Positions 1 through 7,434 of a DNA stretch of 20,675 bases are shown here, one piece after another. The notes beneath the pieces are model-generated. The model was not told where the DNA came from. It did not search any database and saw only the letters and a list, made by a program, of their open reading frames with translations. Source of the stretch: an uncultured Muribaculaceae bacterium (GTDB taxonomy: Bacteria > Bacteroidota > Bacteroidia > Bacteroidales > Muribaculaceae); the NCBI GenBank assembly GCA_910584905.1, contig CAJUCQ010000025.1, positions 1 to 20,675 on the forward strand, in the 5' to 3' direction. Position 1 is the stretch's first letter. Each line of letters opens with the position of its first letter. A program made the translations under genes and the position numbers.

Positions 1-39
1 CACTGTAAATTTACTGATTTTTCGCGAGAATACCAAGAA

Positions 40-79
40 AATCAGCCAATTAGTTTTATGCTAAATGGCTGATTGTTTT
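40..79. terminator. Hairpin terminator, probably of the gene left of the window
   Basis: AATCAGCCA at 40-48 pairs perfectly with TGGCTGATT at 66-74. After one A/A mismatch, TTAG at 50-53 also pairs with CTAA at 61-64, leaving a 7-base loop. A short T-rich stretch (GTTTTATTATT) follows from 75. This is the shape of a Rho-independent terminator. Rightward reading is favoured by the T-rich tail, but A-rich sequence on the left side leaves a two-way role open. No gene of its own lies next to it inside the window. Confidence 0.55.
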
Positions 80-165
80 ATTATTGAATAACTGAATTCT
101 TATATCGAACTCACGTTATTTAGTGAAATAAGGTTAAAGCTGAGAAAATTTACCGCGAAAACATG

Positions 166-194
166 TTGTAAAACATATTTTCTTTGTAATTTTG
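166..194 (+). promoter_or_regulatory. Candidate Bacteroidetes-type promoter upstream of a short terminated transcript
   Basis: TAATTTTG at 187-194 fits the Bacteroidetes -7 consensus TAnnTTTG, and TTG at 166-168 lies 18 bases upstream as a possible -33 box. The predicted transcription start is near 199-201. A small inverted repeat (ATGTT 163-167, AACAT 172-176) overlaps the -33 region and could be an operator. AT-rich DNA gives chance matches to this motif, so the call is moderate. Confidence 0.4.
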
Positions 195-198
195 CATC

Positions 199-265
199 AG
201 TTTTTCATGGTATTAGATTTAAGGTAAGAAGATTATTCGTCGTGACGACGAGTAATTTTTTTTTA
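199..265 (+). ncRNA. Possible small RNA or terminated leader of about 65 nt
   Basis: The segment runs from the predicted start of the promoter at 166-194 to the end of the strong terminator at 232-264. No gene-sized open frame lies between them. The only frame is a seven-codon ATG at 207-209 ending in TAA at 225-227. The product would be a short RNA ending in an 11-bp hairpin and a U tract. It could instead be an attenuated leader for the GH31 gene, but that gene has its own promoter candidate downstream. No known RNA family was recognised. Confidence 0.3.
232..264 (+). terminator. Strong Rho-independent terminator
   Basis: TCGTCG at 237-242 pairs with CGACGA at 246-251 around a TGA loop. 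The stem continues outward with ATTAT at 232-236 against GTAAT at 252-256 (one T-G wobble), giving about 11 base pairs. A run of nine T residues follows at 256-264. This is the clearest terminator in the left non-coding region and insulates the GH31 promoter from upstream transcription. Confidence 0.7.
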
Positions 266-318
266 TCCCTTTGATTTTTAGTTATTCCGGTTTGGCTCGA
301 CGGATGCTGATGACGTGA

Positions 319-350
319 TTGGGGCGTTTGCGTATTTTTTTGTATCTTTG
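319..350 (+). promoter_or_regulatory. Promoter of the GH31 gene
   Basis: TATCTTTG at 343-350 matches TAnnTTTG, and TTG at 319-321 lies 21 bases upstream, within the usual Bacteroidetes spacing. The predicted start is near 356, giving an untranslated leader of about 75 bases before the ATG at 430. It lies after the terminator at 232-264 and is the last good promoter match before the gene. Confidence 0.6.
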
Positions 351-369
351 CACAAATTGAGTGAACGCT

Positions 370-392
370 GCCTTTCTTTGTCAAAAGAAGGC
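370..392 (+). promoter_or_regulatory. Hairpin in the GH31 leader
   Basis: GCCTTTCTTT at 370-379 pairs with AAAGAAGGC at 384-392, with one bulged T and a four-base loop. It sits in the untranslated leader between the promoter and the ATG at 430. A run of eight T residues at 408-415 follows only after a 15-base gap, so it is a poor terminator. A role in attenuation or mRNA stability is possible but unproven. Confidence 0.3.
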
Positions 393-429
393 GCGCGTCC
401 AAGAGTGTTTTTTTTGTCAATAAAAATTT

Positions 430-3400
430 ATGTCAGCCTTAAAAAATCTACTGCGAAGTGTCGCAGTCATGACTCTTTTGTTTGTAGCTGCCATTCCTGC
501 GCAGGCCTACAAAGTCTATTACGACAACACCGCCACAGGGTGGGGCCACCCTTACGTCTATTATTGGAATCCGGCGCCCGATTGGCCCGGAGTGCCGATG
601 ACTCCTTACACTGATAATCCGGCGCTTTCAAATATTTGGGTTTATGATGTTCCCGCTTCCGACACGGGCATTATCTTCAATAACGGCCTGAAGGATAATA
701 TGGTCCAGACAAAAGATTATAAAGGGACCGCCGCCGCGTTTGCCGACTGCGTATTCGGATTCGTTGGAAAAGACTCGGGAGCCGACGTCAGTGAAGCATA
801 CTACGGCCCCCTCTCGAGCTATACACAAGGCGGTGGCGGCGAAGACGTCGAAACCATTGAGTACGTCGTCCGCTTCCACAATGTAAATGCTTGGAGCAAC
901 GTCTACATCCGCATTTCCGGCTACAGCGCCGTAAAGGGCGGAAAGATGGAATCCTTCCTCAACAGCTCTATCCACGACATCACGTTCCGCGCTCCGGCCG
1001 ACGCGGAGATGCAATGCAGCTTCTACTCCCTGTCCGGCGGTCAGGAGATAAACACCACGGCGCAATGGCCCCTCGTCAACGGCCACGTCTACACTCAGAG
1101 CGGCGACAAGGGCGACTACTCGACCTACGACCCTGCGACGGCGCTCCCGGAGGCAGAATTTTGGATCGAGCCCTCGAATCCCTCGCAGCTTCAGGAAGCG
1201 ACCCTCTATTTCAACCGTGCATATTATCCGGGCGGCGTCCTCGAAAAGCAGGATGAGATATACGTCTATCCCGGACTTATAGCCACGGGGGCGAGCGACA
1301 AAGAATGGAGCGGCGCGCCGCCGACATGGGACAATCTCCCCGAGAAATACAAGATGCAGCCCGACCCTGATTTCTCCGACATCTTTACGCTCAAATTCAG
1401 CCCTTCGATTGAGAAATGGTTCGGGGTCGAAGGCTCGGGAGTCTACTCAAAGATAGCATTGATTTTCCGCGACAAGGCGGGCAACAAGCAGCATGGCGAG
1501 GAAGACCAGTTTATCACCCTCCGGCAAATAGCCGACGCTTCGGCCGGACTCGGCGCGGTAGTGTCATTCGACAGCGACGGTCGCACCGTCACCGTTACCT
1601 CCGAAAAGGGCCGTCTGATGCTCACGCCCTTCTCGGAGCAGATTGTCAAGGTGTTCACTCTCCCCGACGGAGCCTCCGTCACCGACGAACGCCCCTCGAT
1701 TTCCGTTGTCGACCTCGGCGGACGCCCCTCTTACAGCGTGTCGGAATCCGAGACGGAGATTGTCATCGCCGTCGACGGCGGCGTGACAGTCCGTGTCGAC
1801 AAAGCCGCGAGCACAGTCACATTCTGCGACTCCGACGGCAACGAATACCTCCGCGAGCTCGCAGGTCTCACCAACACTCCCGGCAGAATCAGCGTGTCTT
1901 TTGACGCAATGGGCGACGAAGGCTTCTATGGCGGCGGCTACAACGGCAACCGCATCAACTGGGAAGGAAACACAATGGTGATGAACAACACGCAGACCGG
2001 CGGATGGGCGCAGGGTACATCGCACCCCCACAACATCTGCGTCCCCTTCTACGTCTCCACCAAGGGCTATGGCGTCTACTTCGACGATCACTACCGCGGC
2101 GCCACCATTACTCCCACAGCCACCGGCTCGACCTACAACAGCGCGAGCCGCAACCCCATAGCATATTACTTTATCGGAGGCGGCGACATCGTCGACGGAC
2201 AAGGCTCCATGCAGACCGCCGTCGAAAACTACACGCGCCTCACAGGCCTTCAGGAACTTCCTCCCTACTGGTCGCTCGGATATATAACCTCGAAGTTCAG
2301 CTTCGAGACGCGCGCCGAGGCCGAGGCTGCAATCCGCAAAACCAAGAACATCAACATTCCCATCGACGCCATCGTGTTCGACATCCACTGGCAGGGCGGC
2401 GTGCAGGGCATGGGACGCATCGACTGGGACACAAGCCGCTACCCCTCGCCGCAGGAAATGATGCAGAACTTCCGAAACGAAAACGTCCACACGATTGCCA
2501 TCACCGAGCCTTTCTTCACGAGCAACTCCGGCAATTATAACTACATGAAGGAAAACGGCTTTTTCTCCGACGACCACGTCGAGAACATGGACTGGCTACA
2601 GTCGGAGCACGTAGGTCTCATCGACGTCACGAAGAAAGAAGCCATAGACTGGTTCAAGGAGCTTTACAAGAAGCGCACACTCGAAGGCATCGACGGATGG
2701 TGGCTCGACCTCGGCGAACCCGAGAAGCACGACGACGAAAGCACATACGTCCTCGGCGACATAAAGCAGGTGCATAACGAGTACGGCAACCGCTGGTGCG
2801 AGTTCGTCATCGAGGCTCTCCGCGAATGCAAGCCCGACGCCCGCCACATCCTTATGCCCCGCGCAGGCACATCCGGCATGCAGCGCTTCAACACATTCCC
2901 GTGGACCGGTGATATCCTCCGCGATTGGGGCGGCCTGCAGGCTCAGGTGCCCGCCCTTGTTAGCGGAGCAATGTCGGGCGTCAGCTATCTCGGAAGCGAT
3001 ATCGGCGGCTTTTCGAGCTGGTATGGCACCAAAGCCGATCTCTACCGCCGCTGGGTGCAGCTGGGCGTATTCTACCCCTCGATGCGCACCCACTCGCAAG
3101 ACAAACCCGAAGTGTGGCGCGACGAATACTTGTCAGTCCGCGACGACGTCCGCAAGGCTATCAACATGCGCTACGCATATCTCCCCTACACTTACACGCA
3201 GTCGTACGCCTATACCCGTTACGGCACACCCATCGCCCGCCCGGCAAACTTTGCCGATGCCGACAAGACGGTCCTTTCCAATTGCATCGACGCCTATCTC
3301 TGGGGGCCTGATGTGTACGTGGCCCCGGTGCTGACCGAAAACGACACGCGCTCCATTACATTCCCCGAGGGCGACTGGCTCGACATGAATGACTTCAAGA

Positions 3401-4272
3401 GCGTATATGCCGGACACACCACGACGTCGTACTACGCGTCGAAGAGCACAATCCCGCACTTCATGCGCCGCGGCTCGTTCGTCACGCGCTATCGTCAGGA
3501 CTCGTTCACCAACACGGCTGAAATCGAGACTGACCGCATCACCGTCCACTACTTCCCCTCCAAAGGCGACATCCACGACAGCGGTATCTTTTACGACGAC
3601 GACCACACAAGCGTATCCCCCATTGAAAACCGCCGCTTTGTCCTCACTCATTTCACCGGCGAGAAGAGCGCCAACGGAGGCATCGTAATCAACATCACGC
3701 GCGACGGCGACGGTTGGGACGGCATCTACGACGGCAAGATGCAGGACATGATGTTTGCCATCCACGGCCTTGACTTCATCGGCAACATCGGCATGGCCGG
3801 AGTGTCGGCCGCAGCCGCAGGGCCGATGAAGGCCGCACCGGTGGCGAATTTCAAGCAACTCGACTCCGCCGATGCCGTGGCGCAGGAAAACACCTCCAAC
3901 AGCTATGCCGTCGACGGAAATACGCTCTACGTGAGAATGCCCAACCTCCGCCCCCGCTACTGGTACACGCTGAGCCTCGACGGCAACGGCGTCACCGTAG
4001 GCAATGATGCCGCCGCCGCAGTCGAAGCCATGACGCTCTCATACGGCGGAGGCTCGATTGCATACTCCGCTCCGGCCTCGACAAGCGACCTCTCGCTCCG
4101 GGTTTTCAACACCACGGGCAGCCTCGTGGCCGAATACACGGGCCTCAGCGCCGACGGCTACGTAGCACGGCTCGACGTGGATCTTGCCGCCGGAGCATAC
4201 ATCGCCCGCCTCGACGGCCGCGATGCCGCAGGCACCGTTTGCTCGAAGACTCTAAAGATGCTCGTGCGCTGA
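430..4272 (+). CDS. Secreted multidomain GH31 glycoside hydrolase (alpha-glucosidase-type) with CBM26-like starch-binding module
   Basis: This 1280-residue protein probably cleaves alpha-linked glucans outside the cytoplasm. Residues 1-26 are a Sec signal peptide ending in AQA, with no lipobox. Residues 27-105 resemble a CBM26 starch-binding module (YYDN, YVYYWN, WVYDVP). Two further beta-rich domains of uncertain type cover about 140-235 and 238-360. A GH31 N-terminal domain spans roughly 395-610 and the TIM barrel about 613-945. The barrel contains WWLDLGEPE, with D760 the likely nucleophile, and WTGD, with D828 the likely acid/base; GSDIGGF follows. A DUF5110-like domain begins near 1038. 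Residues about 1195-1280 resemble a type IX secretion sorting domain (LRVFNTTG, AGAYIAR, SKTLK). An in-frame TAA at 421-423 fixes 430 as the earliest start. The gene is monocistronic between its own promoter and tandem terminators. The family is secure; the exact substrate (starch, isomalto-oligosaccharide, xyloglucan) is not, although the starch module favours alpha-glucan. Confidence 0.9.
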   Translation: MSALKNLLRSVAVMTLLFVAAIPAQAYKVYYDNTATGWGHPYVYYWNPAPDWPGVPMTPYTDNPALSNIWVYDVPASDTGIIFNNGLKDNMVQTKDYKGTAAAFADCVFGFVGKDSGADVSEAYYGPLSSYTQGGGGEDVETIEYVVRFHNVNAWSNVYIRISGYSAVKGGKMESFLNSSIHDITFRAPADAEMQCSFYSLSGGQEINTTAQWPLVNGHVYTQSGDKGDYSTYDPATALPEAEFWIEPSNPSQLQEATLYFNRAYYPGGVLEKQDEIYVYPGLIATGASDKEWSGAPPTWDNLPEKYKMQPDPDFSDIFTLKFSPSIEKWFGVEGSGVYSKIALIFRDKAGNKQHGEEDQFITLRQIADASAGLGAVVSFDSDGRTVTVTSEKGRLMLTPFSEQIVKVFTLPDGASVTDERPSISVVDLGGRPSYSVSESETEIVIAVDGGVTVRVDKAASTVTFCDSDGNEYLRELAGLTNTPGRISVSFDAMGDEGFYGGGYNGNRINWEGNTMVMNNTQTGGWAQGTSHPHNICVPFYVSTKGYGVYFDDHYRGATITPTATGSTYNSASRNPIAYYFIGGGDIVDGQGSMQTAVENYTRLTGLQELPPYWSLGYITSKFSFETRAEAEAAIRKTKNINIPIDAIVFDIHWQGGVQGMGRIDWDTSRYPSPQEMMQNFRNENVHTIAITEPFFTSNSGNYNYMKENGFFSDDHVENMDWLQSEHVGLIDVTKKEAIDWFKELYKKRTLEGIDGWWLDLGEPEKHDDESTYVLGDIKQVHNEYGNRWCEFVIEALRECKPDARHILMPRAGTSGMQRFNTFPWTGDILRDWGGLQAQVPALVSGAMSGVSYLGSDIGGFSSWYGTKADLYRRWVQLGVFYPSMRTHSQDKPEVWRDEYLSVRDDVRKAINMRYAYLPYTYTQSYAYTRYGTPIARPANFADADKTVLSNCIDAYLWGPDVYVAPVLTENDTRSITFPEGDWLDMNDFKSVYAGHTTTSYYASKSTIPHFMRRGSFVTRYRQDSFTNTAEIETDRITVHYFPSKGDIHDSGIFYDDDHTSVSPIENRRFVLTHFTGEKSANGGIVINITRDGDGWDGIYDGKMQDMMFAIHGLDFIGNIGMAGVSAAAAGPMKAAPVANFKQLDSADAVAQENTSNSYAVDGNTLYVRMPNLRPRYWYTLSLDGNGVTVGNDAAAAVEAMTLSYGGGSIAYSAPASTSDLSLRVFNTTGSLVAEYTGLSADGYVARLDVDLAAGAYIARLDGRDAAGTVCSKTLKMLVR

Positions 4273-4299
4273 CCGCACCCCCGGGCATCACCCCGATTC

Positions 4300-4337
4300 C
4301 GTGGCCGCGCCTGAAAGGGCGCGGCCACGCCTTTTTT
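4300..4337 (+). terminator. Rho-independent terminator of the GH31 gene (first of two)
   Basis: GTGGCCGCGCC at 4301-4311 pairs with GGCGCGGCCAC at 4318-4328, and C4300 pairs with G4329. The perfect 12-bp GC stem is followed by six T residues at 4332-4337. It lies 27 bases after the GH31 stop codon. Confidence 0.85.
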
Positions 4338-4352
4338 GTCGCCGCAAACCTG

Positions 4353-4377
4353 TCTCCGGCCGCCCCCGGAGATTTTT
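4353..4377 (+). terminator. Second tandem terminator before the Wzi operon
   Basis: TCTCCGG at 4353-4359 pairs with CCGGAGA at 4366-4372 around a six-base loop, followed directly by TTTTT at 4373-4377. It lies 16 bases after the first terminator and just before the promoter of the next operon. Confidence 0.7.
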
Positions 4378-4412
4378 ATCAGCCCTGAGGGTGGTCTTTG
4401 AATTATTTTGTG

Positions 4413-4420
4413 TATTTTTG
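4413..4420 (+). promoter_or_regulatory. -7 box of the promoter for the surface-glycan operon
   Basis: TATTTTTG matches TAnnTTTG and puts the transcription start near 4426, about 22 bases before the ATG at 4449. No good TTG box lies at the usual spacing; the nearest TTTG (4397-4400) is only 12 bases away. The promoter may therefore be weak or need an activator. Its position rules out translation starting at the upstream in-frame ATG at 4398. Confidence 0.5.
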
Positions 4421-4448
4421 CGGGATAATCAGACATATCCTTATATAC

Positions 4449-5975
4449 ATGAATTCAAGACACTGCCTCTCGGCGCTTATACTGCTTTTACCTGCCCTCG
4501 TGGCGCAGGCCGAGCGTCCGCGAGAGATTGACTACGAAGCATCCGTCATTGCGAATGCCGCCTCAGGCGAATGGGCGCCATATATGATAGGCTCGTGGAA
4601 CGACGGACGCGTCACCTCGGCTTCAGGCGCGTGGCTCGACCTCGCCGCTTACAAGAAGCTCGACCTTTCGTCGCGCTTCTCATGGAGCGCGGGAGTCGAA
4701 GCCTTGTTCGGCGCCGGGACGAAAGCGCCCTACGAGCGTTGGAATCCGGCCGAATCGGCTTTCGTCGAGCATCGTGAAGGGCAGGCTCCGACAAGATTGC
4801 TTCAGCTTTGGGGCGAAGTGAAGTTCAGAGGCGTGTTCGCTATGGCCGGAATGAGGTCGCACCGCTCGCTGATAGTGGCGCAAGGGCTATCCTCCGGCGA
4901 TATCACCCTCAGCGACAACGCCCGTCCCGTTCCGGGCGTGACGGTGGGCTTCGTCGATTTCCAAAATATACCGTTCACCCGCGGATGGGTGCAGATCGAA
5001 GGCCTTCTGAGCTATGGCCGCATGACCGATTCGCGCTTCAAGGAGAACCGCTACAACTTTTTCAACGACCTGATAGCGTCCGACCTCATGTACACCTACA
5101 AGCGCTGTTATTTCCGCACCATGCCCACACAGCCCCTTTTCGTCACCGTAGGCATGCAGGCCGCAGGCCTCTTTGGTGGAAACACCCGCTACTATTCCAA
5201 CGGCGAGCTTGCCGAACGCATCGACCGCGGATTCCACATCAAGGACCTTTGGCAGATGTTCTTCCCGATGGAAGGCAGCGGCGAGGGATTCTATAAAGGC
5301 AGTTCTCTCGGAAGCTGGGACTTCCGCGCCGATCTCAGACTCCGCAACGGCCACCGCCTCGCGGCCTACTTCGAATGGCCGTGGGAGGACGGCTCGGGGA
5401 TAGGCCGCCGCAACGGCTGGGACGGACTGTGGGGGCTCGAATACCGTGCGCCCCGCGAGACGTGGGTAGATGCAGCTATCGTCGAGTATCTCGACTTCAC
5501 AAACATGTCCGGGCCGCTCCATTGGGCGCCCGGCGACCACAACAACACCACAATCACAGGCTCGGCAACCGGCGGCGACAACTACTGGAACAACGACGTC
5601 TACGGCCCGTGGAGCAACTACGGCATGAGCCTCGGAACTCCATTTGTCGTCGCGCCGCTCTACAACGCCGACGGCCACTGGCAGTTTGCCCACAACCGCG
5701 CCCGAGGCTTTCACGCCGCAATCGAGGGGCGCATAGCGCCGCAGTGGCGCTACAAGGCTATGCTCAGCTATCAGAAAGCGTGGGGCGACGGACGCCGCCC
5801 GCAGGCCACGGGGCTGCACGACACCTCGGCCATGCTTGAAGCCCGTTGGGCACAGGGCGAAGCGAAGCCGTGGAGCGCCGACCTCAAGCTCGCTTTCGAT
5901 GCCGGAAATCTGAGAGGCAATAATTTCGGAGCCATGCTCACTGTGAGATATTCCGGCTCTCTTAAAATCAAATGA
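4449..5975 (+). CDS. Capsule assembly Wzi-family outer-membrane beta-barrel protein
   Basis: This 508-residue protein resembles the Bacteroidetes branch of the capsule assembly Wzi family (PF14052), outer-membrane barrels that help hold or export surface polysaccharide. The start at 4449 gives a signal peptide (NSRHCLSALILLLPALVAQA); the in-frame ATG at 4398 lies upstream of the -7 box and is rejected. Family-like features include repeated aromatic amphipathic strands, a central GSSLGSWDFRADLRLRNGH segment, WNNDVYGPWSNYGMSLGTP, and RGFHAAIEGRI near the end. The length is typical for the family. It is the first gene of a six-gene operon and overlaps the next gene by 4 bases. Its position ahead of nonulosonate-type sugar genes suggests work on a surface glycan, but no glycosyltransferase or Wza/Wzc-like exporter is nearby. 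The family is likely; the polysaccharide is unknown. Confidence 0.8.
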   Translation: MNSRHCLSALILLLPALVAQAERPREIDYEASVIANAASGEWAPYMIGSWNDGRVTSASGAWLDLAAYKKLDLSSRFSWSAGVEALFGAGTKAPYERWNPAESAFVEHREGQAPTRLLQLWGEVKFRGVFAMAGMRSHRSLIVAQGLSSGDITLSDNARPVPGVTVGFVDFQNIPFTRGWVQIEGLLSYGRMTDSRFKENRYNFFNDLIASDLMYTYKRCYFRTMPTQPLFVTVGMQAAGLFGGNTRYYSNGELAERIDRGFHIKDLWQMFFPMEGSGEGFYKGSSLGSWDFRADLRLRNGHRLAAYFEWPWEDGSGIGRRNGWDGLWGLEYRAPRETWVDAAIVEYLDFTNMSGPLHWAPGDHNNTTITGSATGGDNYWNNDVYGPWSNYGMSLGTPFVVAPLYNADGHWQFAHNRARGFHAAIEGRIAPQWRYKAMLSYQKAWGDGRRPQATGLHDTSAMLEARWAQGEAKPWSADLKLAFDAGNLRGNNFGAMLTVRYSGSLKIK

Positions 5976-6442
5976 CAGCAACGATGAAGAAAATTCTGCT
6001 CATAATCTCAATCATCCTGTCCCTCGCCGCGTGTCAGAACGACGGCCGGATCGGTTCGCTCTTCGGCACGTGGGGCCTCGCGTCGATGACCGTCAACGGC
6101 GCACCCGCCGAAGACGTCGACCCCGAGCTGACGACGTGGAGCTTCCAGAACAACATCGTCCGTATAGTCCTCGACGGGCCGCATCATGCGTGGACCGACC
6201 GCACCGGCACATGGAGCCGCACCTCGCGCGATGGAAAGAATTACCTCGAACTCGATTTCACCCACGGCGAGGACGGCATTGCCCCCGGCTCCGGTCCGTA
6301 CAAGGCTCCCGAGTGGCTCGGATTCCCCGAAAACAGGGTCGTGCCGCTTGAGTTTGTCAAGGATTCGTCGCGCGAGATGATTCTCACATGGACCGACGAC
6401 GACGGCAAAGTATATGTGTACACTCTAAAAAAGACTTGGTAA
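5972..6442 (+). CDS. Small lipocalin-like lipoprotein
   Basis: The protein has 156 residues if translation starts at 5972, or 152 from the second ATG at 5984, which gives a cleaner MKK signal start. Its N-terminus is a lipoprotein signal with lipobox LAAC, the lipidated cysteine being residue 21. After that, a GTWGLASMTVNG segment, an early WSF strand and a C-terminal LTWTDDDGKVYVYTL strand resemble small lipocalin-like proteins of Bacteroidetes. No catalytic motif is visible. It overlaps the Wzi gene by 4 bases (ATGA), and its TAA shares one base with the ATG of the dehydratase gene (TAATG). The location between a Wzi-family barrel and sugar enzymes suggests an envelope helper, perhaps a barrel partner. 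That role is inference; the lipoprotein call is well supported. Confidence 0.7.
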   Translation: MTATMKKILLIISIILSLAACQNDGRIGSLFGTWGLASMTVNGAPAEDVDPELTTWSFQNNIVRIVLDGPHHAWTDRTGTWSRTSRDGKNYLELDFTHGEDGIAPGSGPYKAPEWLGFPENRVVPLEFVKDSSREMILTWTDDDGKVYVYTLKKTW

Positions 6443-7434
6443 TGATAAATATCGAAAAGCCCGTCGTCGTCACCGGCGCCGACGGCTTCATCGGCTCGCA
6501 TCTCACGGAAGCCCTCCTTGCGCGCGGCTGCCGCGTGAGAGCGCTCGCCCAATATAATTCGTTCAACAACTGGGGCTGGCTCGAAGGCATATCGCATCCG
6601 GCGCTCGAAATTGTCTGCGGCGATGTCCGCGACCCCAATTTTTGCCGCGAAATATCGCGTGGCGCAGGCACGGTGTTTCATCTTGCCGCGCTCATTGCCA
6701 TCCCTTACAGCTATGTTGCCCCCGACAGCTACGTCGACACAAACATAAAGGGCACGCTCAATATGCTTCAGGCCGCCCGCGATGAAGGCGTCGAGCGCAT
6801 CATCGTCACATCGACAAGCGAGGTCTACGGCACGGCCATGTATGTGCCCATCGACGAAAAGCATCCCCGACAGCCGCAGTCGCCTTATTCGGCCACAAAA
6901 ATAGGTGCGGACGCCCTCGCCATGAGCTTCTACAACGCCTTCGGCCTCCCGGTGGTCATCGCCCGCCCGTTCAACACCTATGGCCCGAGGCAAAGCGCCC
7001 GCGCCATCATCCCCACAATCATCAGCCAGATAGCCGCCGGGGCGGAGGAGATAAAGGTGGGCGATTTGAGCCCTACGCGCGACTTCAACTTTGTCCTCGA
7101 CACGGCCGAAGGCTTCATTGCCCTCGCCGAAGCCGAAGGAATCGAAGGCCGCGAAATCAACATTGCAACCGGCACGGAGGTGTCGATGGAAGAAACCCTC
7201 CGGGCGATAGCCCGCCTGATGGGCAAGCCCGACACGCGCTATGTCGTCGACCCCGAGCGTCTGCGCCCGGCCAAAAGCGAGGTAAACCGCCTTTGCGGAG
7301 ACGCCTCGCTCATTCGCTCGCTCACAGGGTGGCGTCCGCGCTATTCGCTTGACGAAGGCCTGAGCAAGACGATTGAATGGTTTCTCGACCCGAAGAATCT
7401 CGCCGGATACAAACCCGGAATTTACAACCGATGA
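6442..7434 (+). CDS. legB: LegB-type NAD-dependent nucleotide-sugar 4,6-dehydratase
   Basis: This 330-residue extended SDR enzyme closely resembles LegB, which converts a nucleotide-activated GlcNAc to its 4-keto-6-deoxy form at the start of legionaminic acid synthesis. The NAD-binding motif TGADGFIG is at residues 11-18. Typical LegB stretches are QYNSFNNWGWLE, AALIAIPYSYVAPDSYVDTN and RPFNTYGPRQSARAIIPT. The catalytic set is T125-S126-E127 in STSEVYG, with Y149 and K153 in PYSATK. The start at 6442 follows from the TAATG overlap and places the Rossmann fold right at the N-terminus; the in-frame ATG at 6388 lies inside the previous gene. It overlaps the ATP-grasp gene by 4 bases. The nucleotide carrier (UDP or GDP) cannot be read from the sequence. 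A general UDP-sugar epimerase is the alternative, but less likely. Confidence 0.85.
   Translation: MINIEKPVVVTGADGFIGSHLTEALLARGCRVRALAQYNSFNNWGWLEGISHPALEIVCGDVRDPNFCREISRGAGTVFHLAALIAIPYSYVAPDSYVDTNIKGTLNMLQAARDEGVERIIVTSTSEVYGTAMYVPIDEKHPRQPQSPYSATKIGADALAMSFYNAFGLPVVIARPFNTYGPRQSARAIIPTIISQIAAGAEEIKVGDLSPTRDFNFVLDTAEGFIALAEAEGIEGREINIATGTEVSMEETLRAIARLMGKPDTRYVVDPERLRPAKSEVNRLCGDASLIRSLTGWRPRYSLDEGLSKTIEWFLDPKNLAGYKPGIYNR

Noticed and set aside
205..420. 71-codon frame on the minus strand in the left non-coding region
   Set aside because: It runs through the terminator and the GH31 promoter, is Lys and Thr-rich from A/T runs, and has no supporting promoter on that strand.
1564..2577. Open frame of 337 codons on the minus strand
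   Set aside because: It lies opposite the GH31 catalytic region and is explained by codon bias. Its Val, Ala and Asp-rich translation has no recognisable fold.
4887..5981. Open frame of 364 codons on the minus strand
   Set aside because: It is antisense to the Wzi-family gene, has no signal or motif, and no promoter lies upstream on that strand.
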